Origin: Ureibacillus chungkukjangi
GTDB taxonomy: Bacteria > Bacillota > Bacilli > Bacillales_A > Planococcaceae
Direction of reading: 5' to 3'
Length of the DNA stretch: 53,687 nt
Assembly (NCBI RefSeq): GCF_003217295.1
Contig: NZ_QJTJ01000024.1
Location: 1-53,687, forward strand
How positions within the stretch are numbered: the first letter of the stretch is position 1; each line of letters starts with the position of its first letter. Position numbers and translations under genes: made by a program. Shown piece after piece: positions 29,859-39,262 of the stretch. Under the pieces are notes generated by a model. The model did no database searches, was not told where the DNA came from, and saw only the letters and a list, made by a program, of their open reading frames with translations.

Positions 29859-29892
29859 ATAAATTCCTCCTAATGTAAATAAAAATATAAAA

Positions 29893-30135
29893 GCACCCGT
29901 CTCCGGGCTTTGTGCCCGGGGACGAGTGCGTATGTATACACCCGCGGTTCCACCCCGCTTGATTGTCGGCTAAAGTAAAGCGCATCATTTTGCGTCGCTA
30001 ACTGTTAACTAACAATCCTCTTTTAGAAAATTGGCTCAAGGGTGCCGTTTCTCTTTTCGTGTAGGCTTTCACCATTTCCTACTCGCTTTTTTGAAAAGAT
30101 ACTTATTTTTCCTCTCATTGCCTATATGAACTTCT
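29893..30135 (-). promoter_or_regulatory. T-box leader of glyQS, specifier GGC (Gly)
   Basis: On the minus strand the leader contains stem I with the specifier GGC (30046-30044) in GAAACGGCACCC. The antiterminator T-box sequence GGGGTGGAACCGCG is at 29956-29943. A terminator follows with GCACTCGTC and GACGGGTGC arms around CCGGGC/GCCCGG (29929-29893), then TTTT. Uncharged tRNA-Gly would pair with the specifier and T-box and let transcription enter glyQS. Confidence 0.96.
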
Positions 30136-30141
30136 ATCGAT

Positions 30142-30171
30142 ATTTTATGCTATTCACTCGAACTGTGTCAA
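30142..30171 (-). promoter_or_regulatory. Sigma-A promoter of glyQS
   Basis: TTGACA (30171-30166), an 18-base spacer, TAAAAT (30147-30142) on the minus strand, immediately upstream of the T-box leader. Confidence 0.75.
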
Positions 30172-30194
30172 TATTGTAGCTTTTCATTCATTTC

Positions 30195-30224
30195 TTCGCA
30201 AATGTTCTGAAATTAGTATATAAT
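30195..30224 (+). promoter_or_regulatory. Candidate ccpN promoter
   Basis: A consensus TATAAT lies at 30219-30224; TTCGCA at 30195 with an 18-base spacer is a weak -35. It is divergent from the glyQS promoter, with about 25 bases between the two -35 regions. Confidence 0.45.
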
Positions 30225-30257
30225 ATTTAAAGAAAAGTATAACACTATTTGAAGCGG

Positions 30258-30896
30258 GTGAGTCCAATCGAACTCAATAAACGTCAAGACACGATTCTGC
30301 AAATCGTAAAAGAAAATGGCCCAATCACAGGTGAACAAATTGCAGAGCGTTTAAATTTGACTCGGGCTACTCTACGTCCAGATTTAGCAATCTTAACGAT
30401 GGCTGGATTTTTAGATGCTAGGCCACGTGTTGGATACTTCTATTCAGGGAAAAAAACAATGACTACGGCAAGTGAATCTATGATGAACTTGAAGGTAGGG
30501 GATTTCCAATCACTGCCTGTAGTAGTAGCAGAAAATATGACGGTATATGATGCCATTGTCCAATTGTTCTTAGAGGATGTTGGAACTTTATTTGTTGTTG
30601 ATGAAAAGTCGCATCTCCAGGGAGTTTTATCTAGAAAAGATTTGTTAAGAACAAGTATTGGTACACAAGAACTGACAAAAATACCAGTGCATATTATAAT
30701 GTCAAGAATGCCTAACATAGTATATTGTAAAAAATCAGATTCACTAATCGGGGCTGCAAAGAAATTAATTGACCGTCAAGTTGATTCTCTCCCAGTTGTA
30801 AATGAGACAGAGAATGGTTTAGAGATAGTTGGGCGTTTAACAAAAACAAGCGTAACGAAAGCGTTTATTTCATTAGCTGAGACCCATGATTTATAA
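30258..30896 (+). CDS. ccpN: Transcriptional repressor CcpN
   Basis: CcpN represses gluconeogenic genes (gapB, pckA) on glycolytic carbon in B. subtilis. The 212-residue product has an N-terminal helix-turn-helix ([18 protein letters not shown], then [18 protein letters not shown]) and two CBS domains that sense nucleotides. The GTG start at 30258 matches the B. subtilis N-terminus (M-S-x-I-E-L-N); the ribosome binding site is weak, and a TTG three codons upstream is an alternative. ppsR starts 11 bases downstream. Confidence 0.92.
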   Translation: MSPIELNKRQDTILQIVKENGPITGEQIAERLNLTRATLRPDLAILTMAGFLDARPRVGYFYSGKKTMTTASESMMNLKVGDFQSLPVVVAENMTVYDAIVQLFLEDVGTLFVVDEKSHLQGVLSRKDLLRTSIGTQELTKIPVHIIMSRMPNIVYCKKSDSLIGAAKKLIDRQVDSLPVVNETENGLEIVGRLTKTSVTKAFISLAETHDL

Positions 30897-30907
30897 GGAG
30901 TGCTATT

Positions 30908-31723
30908 TTGAAAAATTTAAAAGTATTCGTTGTATCTGATTCAGTAGGGGAAACAGGTGAACAGGTTGTTAAAGCAGCAGTTTCTCAATTTCGTCCAAAC
31001 TTTGATAATACTGTAATTCGAAAGTTTCCTAATATTGAAAATAACGATCATATTGAAAAAATTGTTGAAATTGCTAAAGAACAAGATGCAATTATTGTTT
31101 TTACGTTAGTTGAAGAAAAAATGAGAAATTTTATGATGGATAGCTGTAAACAAGTTGGGGTCCAATGGATTGATTTGTTAGGTCCGATTATTAATCTTTT
31201 TGAAGAAAAGATTGGTGAACAGCCGAGGGAAGAACCAGGGTTAGTTCATAAGCTTGATGCGGATTATTTTAAAAAAATTGAGGCTGTAGAATTTGCAGTG
31301 AAGTATGATGATGGACGAGATCCTCGAGGATTACTATTAGCTGATGTAGTATTAGTAGGTGTATCCCGAACATCAAAAACACCTCTTTCACAATACTTAG
31401 CCCATAAACGTTATAAAGTGGCAAATGTTCCTCTAGTGCCAGAAATTAATCCACCTGAGGAATTATTCTTGGTTGATCCCAAAAAATGCTTTGGTTTAGT
31501 AATCTCTACAGATAAACTAAATGTTATTCGAAAGGAAAGACTTATAGCATTAGGCTTAAATGATGATGCGATTTATGCCAAGCCTTCTCGAATTGAACAG
31601 GAGATCGAACATTTTAATAAAGTGGTCGAAAGAATAGGATGTTCAGTAGTTGATGTAACAAATAAAGCTGTTGAAGAAACAGCAAATGTTATTATGGAAA
31701 AAATTGAACAAAACAAGAACTAA
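30908..31723 (+). CDS. ppsR: Pyruvate, phosphate dikinase regulatory protein (YqfL)
   Basis: This DUF299 bifunctional Ser/Thr kinase and Pi-dependent pyrophosphorylase regulates PEP synthase or pyruvate phosphate dikinase. In B. subtilis YqfL modulates CcpN. The 271-residue product starts [19 protein letters not shown] and has the P-loop-like [15 protein letters not shown]. The TTG start has AAGGAGTG six bases upstream. Placement behind ccpN supports joint control of gluconeogenesis. Confidence 0.94.
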   Translation: MKNLKVFVVSDSVGETGEQVVKAAVSQFRPNFDNTVIRKFPNIENNDHIEKIVEIAKEQDAIIVFTLVEEKMRNFMMDSCKQVGVQWIDLLGPIINLFEEKIGEQPREEPGLVHKLDADYFKKIEAVEFAVKYDDGRDPRGLLLADVVLVGVSRTSKTPLSQYLAHKRYKVANVPLVPEINPPEELFLVDPKKCFGLVISTDKLNVIRKERLIALGLNDDAIYAKPSRIEQEIEHFNKVVERIGCSVVDVTNKAVEETANVIMEKIEQNKN

Positions 31724-31731
31724 TAAAGAGC

Positions 31732-31769
31732 CACCTCTGCTAAAAATTATGTAGAGGAGGTTTTTTTTC
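31732..31769 (+). terminator. ppsR terminator
   Basis: CCACCTCTGC pairs with GTAGAGGAGG with one mismatch and one G-U, followed by TTTTTTTT. Confidence 0.85.
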
Positions 31770-31883
31770 GTGGTCTTTGTGAATACATATTAGAGGTTAG
31801 TAAATTTTTTGTGAAAAAACACCGTATTCTTAAAGGGAAGTCTCCTAAAATGGATAATAAAGCATTTTTTTTTAATAAAAAAG

Positions 31884-31912
31884 TGGAAATTTTCGTCTAT
31901 TTGTTTTATAAT
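31884..31912 (+). promoter_or_regulatory. Candidate dnaG-sigA promoter
   Basis: TGGAAA (31884-31889), a 17-base spacer, TATAAT (31907-31912). The leader is about 125 bases. Its only visible structure is an A-run/T-run palindrome (about 31956-31975). Confidence 0.5.
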
Positions 31913-32042
31913 GAGAAAATTGTGGTAAAAATATTAACAAGAGAAATCTTTGAGCAAAAAAACAATTTTTTTGTCGGAAAATAGAGGATTTTTTAAATTT
32001 ATCTCGAATTGTGTTATTTAGCAACTGAAGTTGGTGATTTAT

Positions 32043-33863
32043 ATGACCGGGAAAATACCTGAAGAGATGATAGAACAAATTCGTTCTCAATCCGATATAG
32101 TCGATGTAATTAGCGATTATATGCAGCTAACAAAAAGAGGACGTAACTGGTTTGGATTATGTCCATTTCACGGTGAAAATACTCCTTCGTTTTCAGTGTC
32201 TCAGGATAAGCAAATTTTTCATTGTTTTGGGTGTAAAGCAGGTGGTAATGCAATTACCTTTGTAATGGATATAGAAAACATTACATTTCCTGATGCTGTA
32301 GTTAAACTTGGAAACCGCGTTGGAATCAATTTAGATTTCCAAAGCAACAGTATATCCAAGGAAAACCAAGCTTATTCCAAAAAAGAAGAAAAAATGCTTG
32401 AGGCGCACGAATTTACTGCCGATTATTTCCATCATGTATTGATGAATACAGAAGAAGGGGAAGAGGCATTAAATTACTTGCTAAAAAGAGGATTTACAAA
32501 GGAACATATCGAAACGAATGGTATAGGATGGTCTTTACCAGGGTGGGATACTTTGTCAGTTTTGCTAAAAAGAAAAGGGTTTGATTTAGAGGAAATGGCT
32601 GAATGCGGACTCATCATAAAGCGCGAAAATGACCATACTTATTTTGATCGTTTTCGAGGAAGAGTCATGTTTCCAATACGGGACGAAAATGGAAAGGTAA
32701 TTGCATTTTCAGGACGTATTATTGATTCGGTAGATGAAGCGAAGTATTTAAACAGTCCAGAATCACCTATTTTTCACAAAAGCCAAATACTTTTTAATTT
32801 GGACAAGGCAAGAACCGTTATCCGAAAAAAACGTCAAGTAATTTTGATGGAAGGATTTATGGATGTACTTGCAGCAAATCAAGCTGGTGTATTCAACGCA
32901 GTTGCGACAATGGGAACTTCCTTAACCCCACAGCACATCACAAAGCTAAAGCGCTTAAGTGATCAAATTATTTTATGTTATGACGGTGATAATGCTGGGT
33001 GGGAAGCTGCTAAACGTGCCTCTGAAATGTTGTATGCCGAAAATTTGAAAGTTGAAATTGCTGTATTACCAGAAAAATTAGATCCAGATGAGTATATAAA
33101 AAAATATGGTTCGGATTCCTTTGTGCAGCAAATTTTAGAAAAGCCACATGCATACATTGCTTTTATGATGATGCATGCGAGGAAAAACAAAAACTTTCAA
33201 TTTGAGAATGACGTGTTGCAATATACCCAGGAAGTACTTGAGCAACTTGTTGGTCGATCTTCACCTATCGAAAGAGACCTTTATATAAAACAGATTGCAA
33301 GTGAAACAAATATTTCTGAGGAAGCAATTTATGCTCAATATCGAAAATTAGAAGCTGATAATGCTAAGAATTTTAACCGAGCAGACAACATAAAGCAAAC
33401 GAAAAAAGTTGAATTACAGTCAAAAAAACCTTTATCTGCAACCGAACGAGCAGAGCGGTTACTTTTATCGCATATGCTAACCAATGTTGATGTTGTAGAT
33501 AGGATATTAAAAGGCGAGGAACCTGAGCCCTTCGTAAGAGATGAATATAGTGCGGTTTTCGTACGATTAATAGGGTTTTATGAGGAGCATGGTTCCGCGG
33601 ATTATCAAAGGTTTTTAGAAATACTCGAGGATTCAGAGCTAAGGAAAATTGTAATGGAGGCAGCCCTTCTAGAGCATGATCCTGAACAGGCTGAAGCTGA
33701 GATTACAGATTGTTTAAGGCAGTTAAAAAAACATCGGATTGAATTAGAGATAAAAAAATTACTTCATGAGTCACAAGAAGCGGAGAAAATGCATGAACAC
33801 AAACGTGCTTTGGAAATCGCAATGAACATCATTCAATTGAGGAAATCACTATCAACAATTTAG
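32043..33863 (+). CDS. dnaG: DNA primase
   Basis: DnaG makes RNA primers at the replication fork. The 606-residue product has the CHC2 zinc domain ([13 protein letters not shown], then CFGCKAGG) and a TOPRIM domain ([13 protein letters not shown] with the catalytic Glu, and [11 protein letters not shown]). The C-terminal helicase-binding domain follows. The ATG at 32043 is preceded by GGTGA; a GTG four codons upstream overlaps that site. In B. subtilis yqxD stands before it; here it is missing. sigA follows 32 bases later, the classic macromolecular-synthesis pair. Confidence 0.96.
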   Translation: MTGKIPEEMIEQIRSQSDIVDVISDYMQLTKRGRNWFGLCPFHGENTPSFSVSQDKQIFHCFGCKAGGNAITFVMDIENITFPDAVVKLGNRVGINLDFQSNSISKENQAYSKKEEKMLEAHEFTADYFHHVLMNTEEGEEALNYLLKRGFTKEHIETNGIGWSLPGWDTLSVLLKRKGFDLEEMAECGLIIKRENDHTYFDRFRGRVMFPIRDENGKVIAFSGRIIDSVDEAKYLNSPESPIFHKSQILFNLDKARTVIRKKRQVILMEGFMDVLAANQAGVFNAVATMGTSLTPQHITKLKRLSDQIILCYDGDNAGWEAAKRASEMLYAENLKVEIAVLPEKLDPDEYIKKYGSDSFVQQILEKPHAYIAFMMMHARKNKNFQFENDVLQYTQEVLEQLVGRSSPIERDLYIKQIASETNISEEAIYAQYRKLEADNAKNFNRADNIKQTKKVELQSKKPLSATERAERLLLSHMLTNVDVVDRILKGEEPEPFVRDEYSAVFVRLIGFYEEHGSADYQRFLEILEDSELRKIVMEAALLEHDPEQAEAEITDCLRQLKKHRIELEIKKLLHESQEAEKMHEHKRALEIAMNIIQLRKSLSTI

Positions 33864-33895
33864 CCCGATTTGCGTTGTTAGAAGGAGGAAGGTTT

Positions 33896-35023
33896 ATGGC
33901 GGACAAGTCAGAACAATCAAAAGAAGTTGTCAATGGACAGACGATTGACGAAGTTAAAGCACTTTTACAAGAGAAAGCAAAAAAATCTAATGAAATTTCA
34001 ATGCAGGAAATTTCAAGCAAACTCACTCCATTTGAATTAGAAAATGAAGAAATCTTCCATTTTGCAGAGGACATTGAAAAAAGCTTTGGCATTGAGGTAG
34101 ATGGAAAAGAAGAGTTTGAAGAAGAAGTTTTAGCAAAACAAGAAGAGAGCGAAGAAGCGTTTGATTTAAATGACTTGAGTGTTCCTCCTGGCGTAAAAAT
34201 TAATGACCCTGTTCGAATGTATCTAAAAGAAATTGGCCGTGTAGATCTGCTTTCTGCAGCAGAGGAAATTAAACTTGCAGAAAGAATCGAACAAGGTGAT
34301 GAAGAGGCTCGTAAACGTTTAGCTGAAGCCAACTTACGTTTAGTAGTATCGATTGCAAAACGTTATGTGGGCCGCGGAATGTTGTTCCTTGATTTAATTC
34401 AAGAAGGAAATATGGGGCTTATAAAAGCAGTTGAAAAATTTGATTATCGTAAAGGATTTAAGTTTTCAACATACGCAACTTGGTGGATTCGTCAGGCAAT
34501 TACACGTGCTATTGCCGACCAGGCGCGTACAATACGTATTCCTGTTCATATGGTTGAAACAATTAATAAACTAATTCGTGTACAGAGACAATTATTGCAA
34601 GACCTAGGACGCGAACCATCTCCAGAAGAAATCGGAGAAGAAATGGATTTAACTCCAGAAAAAGTTCGTGAAATTTTAAAGATTGCTCAAGAGCCAGTTT
34701 CTTTAGAGACGCCGATTGGTGAAGAGGATGATTCACATTTAGGTGATTTCATCGAAGACCATGAAGCACAATCACCTTCTGATCATGCTGCATATGAGTT
34801 ATTAAAAGAACAGCTAGAGGATGTACTTGATACATTAACAGATCGTGAAGAAAATGTTCTACGTTTGCGCTTTGGATTGGATGACGGCCGTACTCGTACT
34901 TTAGAGGAAGTAGGTAAGGTCTTCGGAGTAACGCGTGAGCGTATTCGTCAAATCGAGGCAAAAGCCTTGAGAAAGCTGCGCCACCCATCTAGAAGTAAAC
35001 GTTTAAAAGACTTCTTAGAATAG
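33896..35023 (+). CDS. sigA: RNA polymerase primary sigma factor SigA
   Basis: SigA directs RNA polymerase to housekeeping promoters. The 375-residue product has region 1.1 at the N-terminus, region 1.2 ([11 protein letters not shown]), and region 2 ([16 protein letters not shown] and [19 protein letters not shown]). Region 3 and region 4 with [18 protein letters not shown] follow. AAGGAGGAAGG before the ATG at 33896 rules out a start seven codons upstream. It is co-transcribed with dnaG. Confidence 0.97.
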   Translation: MADKSEQSKEVVNGQTIDEVKALLQEKAKKSNEISMQEISSKLTPFELENEEIFHFAEDIEKSFGIEVDGKEEFEEEVLAKQEESEEAFDLNDLSVPPGVKINDPVRMYLKEIGRVDLLSAAEEIKLAERIEQGDEEARKRLAEANLRLVVSIAKRYVGRGMLFLDLIQEGNMGLIKAVEKFDYRKGFKFSTYATWWIRQAITRAIADQARTIRIPVHMVETINKLIRVQRQLLQDLGREPSPEEIGEEMDLTPEKVREILKIAQEPVSLETPIGEEDDSHLGDFIEDHEAQSPSDHAAYELLKEQLEDVLDTLTDREENVLRLRFGLDDGRTRTLEEVGKVFGVTRERIRQIEAKALRKLRHPSRSKRLKDFLE

Positions 35024-35087
35024 TAAATAGCATTTCAAATATTTAAGTTGGTTTTGTTAATAGTGATTGTTAACTTTCCTTCTTCGT

Positions 35088-35118
35088 AAAAAGGCATCCT
35101 AATAAGGGGTGCTTTTTT
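35088..35118 (+). terminator. dnaG-sigA terminator
   Basis: AAAAAG and CATCCT pair with AGGGGTG and CTTTTT with one bulge. The stem runs into the T run. Confidence 0.8.
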
Positions 35119-35215
35119 ATTTGGTACATATCATTTTCTTTTTTCCATGTCATCTAACGAAAAAATAAGATAGAATAATTACATACAATAATCAGTAAGC
35201 TTGGAGATATCATCT

Positions 35216-35776
35216 ATGGCAAATTCAAAAAAAACCATTATTATGAATGAAATTTTGTTTTGGAAACAAAATAAATTATTACCTGATCACTATTGTGACT
35301 TCCTCATGACCCTATACTCAGAAGGCAATGAAATCGAGCTAGAAGAAGAGGTTGGTCATAAAAATTCTGTCATAGCTCGAGAAAAACGAAAGAAAATTCT
35401 TTTGTTTTCAATCATTTCCATAATTTCCATATGCTTATTAGTGGCCTTATTTATGGTATCTGAATTAGTTTGGCTTATTGGGCTTGCAGTTGGAATTGTA
35501 GCAATACTATTTATGGTATTAGCATATCGATTCGCCAAGAAAAATGAAATATTGGTACCTATTTTACATATAGGCTCTGCTTTAATGCTTTTTGGTTTAT
35601 CCGTTAAAATTAGTGTGGAATACTTTCCGACAAACCAATTCGTATTATACGGTTTACTTATTATAAATTGCTTTATGTGGCTGTTTACCGGCTTTAAATT
35701 TAAATTAATGTACTTTACTGTATCTGGTGCTCTCGGGATTATAGTTTTAATAGGCTATCAAATCATGAATTTTTAA
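35216..35776 (+). CDS. Hypothetical membrane protein, 186 residues
   Basis: No family is recognised with confidence. The N-terminal 55 residues are cytoplasmic and charged (MNEILFWKQNKLLPDHYCDFL, a pattern reminiscent of short coupling domains). About four to five membrane segments follow (roughly 63-80, 83-101, 112-124, 135-150 and 160-182). TTGGAGATA precedes the ATG at 35216. It lies between sigA and a broken acyl-CoA dehydrogenase fragment, in a stretch that seems to have been rearranged. Confidence 0.75.
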   Translation: MANSKKTIIMNEILFWKQNKLLPDHYCDFLMTLYSEGNEIELEEEVGHKNSVIAREKRKKILLFSIISIISICLLVALFMVSELVWLIGLAVGIVAILFMVLAYRFAKKNEILVPILHIGSALMLFGLSVKISVEYFPTNQFVLYGLLIINCFMWLFTGFKFKLMYFTVSGALGIIVLIGYQIMNF

Positions 35777-35778
35777 CA

Positions 35779-36087
35779 TTTTTTGCAATTCAATTTAAGC
35801 TTGCTGACATGGCTGTGAAAATTAAGTTAGCCCGAAATATGGTATACAAAGCAGCTTGGTTAAAGGACCACAGCAAACCCTTCAGCAAAGAGGCGTCGAT
35901 AGCTAAAGATTGAGCATTAGAAATAGCAGTTGAAGTTTGTGAAGAAGCAAAACAAATTCATGGCGGTTATGGGTATATGAAAGAGTAGGAAGTGGAAAGA
36001 TATCTAAGAGATGCAAAATTATTAGAAATCGGAAAGGGGACGTCAGAAATACCCAGGCTAGTCATAGCCAGCCACAGCTTACAATAA
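35779..36087 (+). pseudogene. Acyl-CoA dehydrogenase, C-terminal remnant
   Basis: Frame 1 of this stretch encodes about 100 residues of the C-terminal half of a short-chain acyl-CoA dehydrogenase: FKLADMAVKIKLARNMVYK, KQIHGGYGYMKE, then VERYLRDAKLLEIGKGTSE. It lacks any start and the N-terminal and middle domains. It is interrupted in frame by TGA (35911) and TAG (35986) before the terminal TAA (36085). The last catalytic-domain helix is preserved, showing recent decay. It begins 2 bases after the stop of the preceding gene. Confidence 0.88.
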
Positions 36088-36236
36088 TAAGTTATTATTG
36101 TCGAATTTGTGTCTACCCTATCAAAAGTTGACGTTTAGGTCTTTTCGTTTTTCAAATAATGCAGTACAATAATTAGTGTTGACTAGATTCTATATTAATA
36201 GATGTAGAAAAATTAATCTAAAGGGAGGTTATCCTA

Positions 36237-36599
36237 ATGAAAAACAATCCTATTATTCCTTATATTCTAATTATGGCATTCGGTATTGGACTTATTTTCT
36301 TTATGTCATTAGAAGGTGCAGGAAATAAAGAAGAAATCGCTGCAGGTCATGGCGAAGAAGCAACTGAAGAAGGTGCAACAGCTTCTGAAGGTGCTGGCGG
36401 TGAAGAATTAGTAAGCTCTTGTATCGGTTGTCACGGTGGTGACTTAACTGGTGGTATGGGTCCTAAAATTGCTGGTTTAGATGCTGAACATATCGTAGAC
36501 GTGTTAGCTAACGGTATCGAAGGCTCTCCAATGACTCCTGGTTTAAAAACTGGATCAGAAGCAGAAGCAATTGCTGAGTACATTTCTTCATTAGAATAA
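36237..36599 (+). CDS. cccA: Cytochrome c-550 (CccA-like)
   Basis: CccA is a membrane-anchored c-type cytochrome carrying electrons in the respiratory chain. The 120-residue product has one N-terminal membrane anchor (about 8-25), a Glu/Ala/Gly-rich linker (about 30-56), and a heme domain with C62-I-G-C65-H66 and a likely axial Met in SPMTPG. GGGAGG precedes the ATG. It lies downstream of dnaG-sigA, as in B. subtilis. Confidence 0.93.
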   Translation: MKNNPIIPYILIMAFGIGLIFFMSLEGAGNKEEIAAGHGEEATEEGATASEGAGGEELVSSCIGCHGGDLTGGMGPKIAGLDAEHIVDVLANGIEGSPMTPGLKTGSEAEAIAEYISSLE

Positions 36600-36613
36600 T
36601 AATGAAAACGAGA

Positions 36614-36656
36614 GGCTATCTTATAAGGATTCTTATAAGGTAGCCCTTTTATTTTT
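36614..36656 (+). terminator. cccA terminator
   Basis: GGCTATCTTATAAG pairs with CTTATAAGGTAGCC with one G-U around a 4-nt loop, followed by CTTTTATTTTT. Confidence 0.9.
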
Positions 36657-36750
36657 GTATAGCAACGAAGCATCCAATGACCTAGAAGGACAAGCCCTTC
36701 AAATTTATATATAATAATACATAGAAATTAGAAAAAGGCGGTTTACTTAC

Positions 36751-37458
36751 ATGAACGCACAAAAATTATCCAAACGATTAGAAACTGTAGCATCCTTTGT
36801 ACCAACTGGAGCGGTTGTAGCAGATATCGGAAGTGACCATGCATACCTACCGTGTTATTTAGTACATAACGGTGTCGTGACAAAAGCCATTGCAGGTGAG
36901 GTAGTAAAGGGTCCCTTTGACTCTGCTTTAAAACAGGTTAAATTGGAAGGATTAGAAGATAATATTACTGTTCGTCTTGCCGATGGATTAAAGGCAATTG
37001 AGGAAAGTGATAATGTAGATACAATTACCATTGCAGGTATGGGTGGTCCTTTAATCGTCTCAATTTTAGAAAAGAATCCACATGCCTTAAAAACAGTTAC
37101 AAGACTTATTTTACAGCCCAATATCCATGCGAAAGTGATTAGACAATGGGCGATTCGAAATCAATGGGCTGTTTTAGAGGAAGTAATTTTAAAAGAGGAT
37201 GAAAAAATATACGAGGTTTTAGTTCTACAGCGCGGGGAAATGGAGCTTACAGAGCAAGAAATACTATTAGGTAAACATTTAATAGCTAGTAAAACTGATG
37301 TCTTCATCGAAAAATGGTCTAAAGAAATCGATAACTGGAAGCGGATTTTAACTTCTATTGAACGTGCTGATGACACAACCGATATAGTTAAAAAGCGTGA
37401 AGAAGTAACACATAAGATTCAGCTTGTTGAGGAGGTATTAAACCATGAAGAAAGCTAA
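36751..37458 (+). CDS. trmK: tRNA (adenine22-N1)-methyltransferase TrmK
   Basis: TrmK (YqfN) methylates A22 of bacterial tRNAs. The 235-residue product has an N-terminal Rossmann domain with VADIGSDHAYLP, AGEVVKGP, and the catalytic-loop motif TITIAGMGGPLI. A helical coiled-coil C-terminal domain follows (KKREEVTHKIQLVEEVL). The ATG follows AAAAGGCGG at some distance. It overlaps the next gene by 14 bases. Confidence 0.94.
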   Translation: MNAQKLSKRLETVASFVPTGAVVADIGSDHAYLPCYLVHNGVVTKAIAGEVVKGPFDSALKQVKLEGLEDNITVRLADGLKAIEESDNVDTITIAGMGGPLIVSILEKNPHALKTVTRLILQPNIHAKVIRQWAIRNQWAVLEEVILKEDEKIYEVLVLQRGEMELTEQEILLGKHLIASKTDVFIEKWSKEIDNWKRILTSIERADDTTDIVKKREEVTHKIQLVEEVLNHEES

Positions 37459-38566
37459 CGGTCATGAAATCATCCAACTATTTGAAAGCTGGTCACCGAA
37501 AAAACTGGCTTGTATGGACAATGATCCGATTGGGTTAGCGATTGGTACTTTAAACAAAGAGGTTACAAAGGTATTAGTGACACTTGATGTCAATGATAAA
37601 GTTGCAGATGAGGCGATTGAAAAGGGGTGCCAATTAATTATTGCACACCATCCACCGATTTTTCGAAAGCTATCTAATTTAAGAACAGATACACCAGCTG
37701 GTAAGCTCTATGAAAAATTGATCAAAAATGACATTGCAGTCTACGCTGCACACACGAACCTAGATGTGGCTGATGGCGGGGTAAATGATTTATTGGCCGA
37801 GGCATTACAGCTTGAAAATATTGAAATTCTTGAAAAAACATATCATGAAAATCTAATGAAGCTTGCTCTTTTTGTACCGGATGATTATGCAGAAAAGGTA
37901 CGTGTTGCACTAGCAAAGGCAGGAGCAGGTAGTATTGGTAATTATGATAGCTGTAGCTTTTCTACAAATGGACAGGGACGTTTTAGAGCATTAGCTGGTG
38001 CGAATCCATTCATTGGAGATATCGGTGAAATGGAAACGACAGATGAAGAAAAAATTGAGGTTGTATTTACAGAATCCATCAAAAATAAAGTGCTTAAGGC
38101 GATGTTAAATGCACACCCATATGAGGAACCGGCGTATGATTTATATACATTAGCTGTAGAAACGAACGAAATGGGCTTAGGACGTGTTGGAAAACTCAAA
38201 GAACCAATGTCATTAGAAAGCTTTGCAGAGCACGTTAAAAGCCGATTAGACGTTCCTAGAGTCCGTGTTGTTGGAGATACAAGCACACTTATTTCAAAAG
38301 TGGCAGTAGTAGGCGGGGATGGCAATAAATATATTCACACTGCCAAACGTTCAGGTGCTGATGTCTTTGTTACAGGTGATATCGGGTTTCATATGGCTCA
38401 GGACGCTGAAAGTATTGGTTTAAATATAGTAGATCCTGGACATCACGTAGAAAAAGTAATGATTAAGGGTGTAGCAGAGAAAATGGATAGTTTATGCTCT
38501 CAAGCTAAGCTATCTGTAGAATTTGTACAATCAGAAATCGATACTGAACCATTTACATTTATATAG
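37445..38566 (+). CDS. yqfO: Nif3-like dinuclear metal-binding protein (YqfO)
   Basis: Members of this family (DUF34/NIF3) form hexamers with a di-metal site, and their physiological substrate is unsettled. The 373-residue product has IIAHHPPIF and AAHTNLDVADGG in the N-terminal half. A PII/CutA-like insertion follows in the middle (about 130-225, with NAHPYEEPAYDLY). The C-terminal metal residues lie in DVFVTGDIGFH and PGHHVEK. GAGGAGG precedes the ATG, which lies in the trmK end. Confidence 0.93.
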   Translation: MKKANGHEIIQLFESWSPKKLACMDNDPIGLAIGTLNKEVTKVLVTLDVNDKVADEAIEKGCQLIIAHHPPIFRKLSNLRTDTPAGKLYEKLIKNDIAVYAAHTNLDVADGGVNDLLAEALQLENIEILEKTYHENLMKLALFVPDDYAEKVRVALAKAGAGSIGNYDSCSFSTNGQGRFRALAGANPFIGDIGEMETTDEEKIEVVFTESIKNKVLKAMLNAHPYEEPAYDLYTLAVETNEMGLGRVGKLKEPMSLESFAEHVKSRLDVPRVRVVGDTSTLISKVAVVGGDGNKYIHTAKRSGADVFVTGDIGFHMAQDAESIGLNIVDPGHHVEKVMIKGVAEKMDSLCSQAKLSVEFVQSEIDTEPFTFI

Positions 38567-38596
38567 AGTACCTTATTAGAAAGTAGGCAGTAAATT

Positions 38597-38800
38597 ATGG
38601 GGAATAGTGGTCGTGTATGGGTAATCATTGGTGCCATCATGATTTTAATCGGGATAGTGTTTGCTGGGTTAACCTCGTATTTTTTAGAGAACAAAATTGA
38701 TCAACTTGTAGCGACGTGTGAGAAGGAAGGCGGTAAAGCCATAGTCGACAGAGGTGGCTTTATCATTACGACATCCTTTGAATACGAGTGTAAACAATAA
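38597..38800 (+). CDS. Small membrane protein, 67 residues
   Basis: Unknown family. One membrane segment (about 7-28, VWVIIGAIMILIGIVFAGLTSY) is followed by a short external domain with two Cys residues (C40 and C65) that could form a disulfide. The ribosome binding site is weak. It is 30 bases past yqfO and followed by a strong terminator, so it may be the last gene of the trmK-yqfO unit. Confidence 0.65.
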   Translation: MGNSGRVWVIIGAIMILIGIVFAGLTSYFLENKIDQLVATCEKEGGKAIVDRGGFIITTSFEYECKQ

Positions 38801-38812
38801 GATAGAAGAAAG

Positions 38813-38850
38813 GCATTCAGAAATAACTTGATTCTGAATGCTTTTTTATT
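38813..38850 (+). terminator. Terminator after the small membrane protein
   Basis: GCATTCAGAA pairs perfectly with TTCTGAATGC around a 9-nt loop, followed by TTTTTTATTT. Confidence 0.92.
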
Positions 38851-38854
38851 TGCT

Positions 38855-39180
38855 GGAACCGGGAAGAGAGGAAGCATCTCATTACCCCGAACCGTATGCA
38901 AGCAGTGGAACTGGGAAGAGAGAAAGCGCCTCATTACCCCGAAAAGTATGAAAGCAATGGAACTGGGAAGAGAGAAAGCGCCTCATTGCCCCAAAAAGCC
39001 CAAAAGCTTCACAACCGGGAAGAGAGAACCCATCTCATTGCCCAAAAAAGCCCAAAAGCTTCACAACCGGGAAGAGAGAACCCATCTCATTGCCCCAAAA
39101 AGCCCAAAAGCTTCACAACCTGGAAAAGAGAACCCATCTCATTGCCCCAAAAAGCCCAAAAGCTCCACAACCGGGAAGAT
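38855..39180. repeat. Tandem array of 52-bp repeats (six units plus a partial)
   Basis: The anchor GGGAAGAG (or a close variant) starts at 38861, 38913, 38965, 39017, 39069, 39121 and 39173: the spacing is exactly 52 each time. Units 4 to 6 are nearly identical (CATCTCATTGCCC, AAAGCCCAAAAGCTTCAC), and units 1 and 2 differ more. Since 52 is not a multiple of three, the open frames through the array rotate and are not genes. There are no spacers, so it is not a CRISPR. Confidence 0.9.
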
Positions 39181-39200
39181 ACCACCGACAATCCCCCAAA

Positions 39201-39245
39201 AAACAAAAAAACTGTAGCAAACTCAATATCTTGAGCTTCCTACAG
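39201..39245 (-). terminator. Terminator of the dicarboxylate transporter gene
   Basis: On the minus strand CTGTAG...CTACAG flanks AGCTCAA...TTGAGTT, followed by a T run with one G (39211-39201). Confidence 0.88.
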
Positions 39246-39262
39246 CGTATAAGTATAGTTAT

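Noticed and set aside
33829-34332. 167-codon minus-strand frame opposite dnaG-sigA
   Set aside because: It is antisense to well-supported dnaG and sigA, Ser-rich with no family resemblance and no ribosome binding site.
38855-39180. CRISPR array
   Set aside because: The repeats are contiguous with no unique spacers, and no cas genes are in the window.
38828-39234. 129- and 112-codon frames across the 52-bp array
   Set aside because: The 52-base unit rotates the frame at each copy, so the open frames come from lack of stops in the unit; no ribosome binding site.
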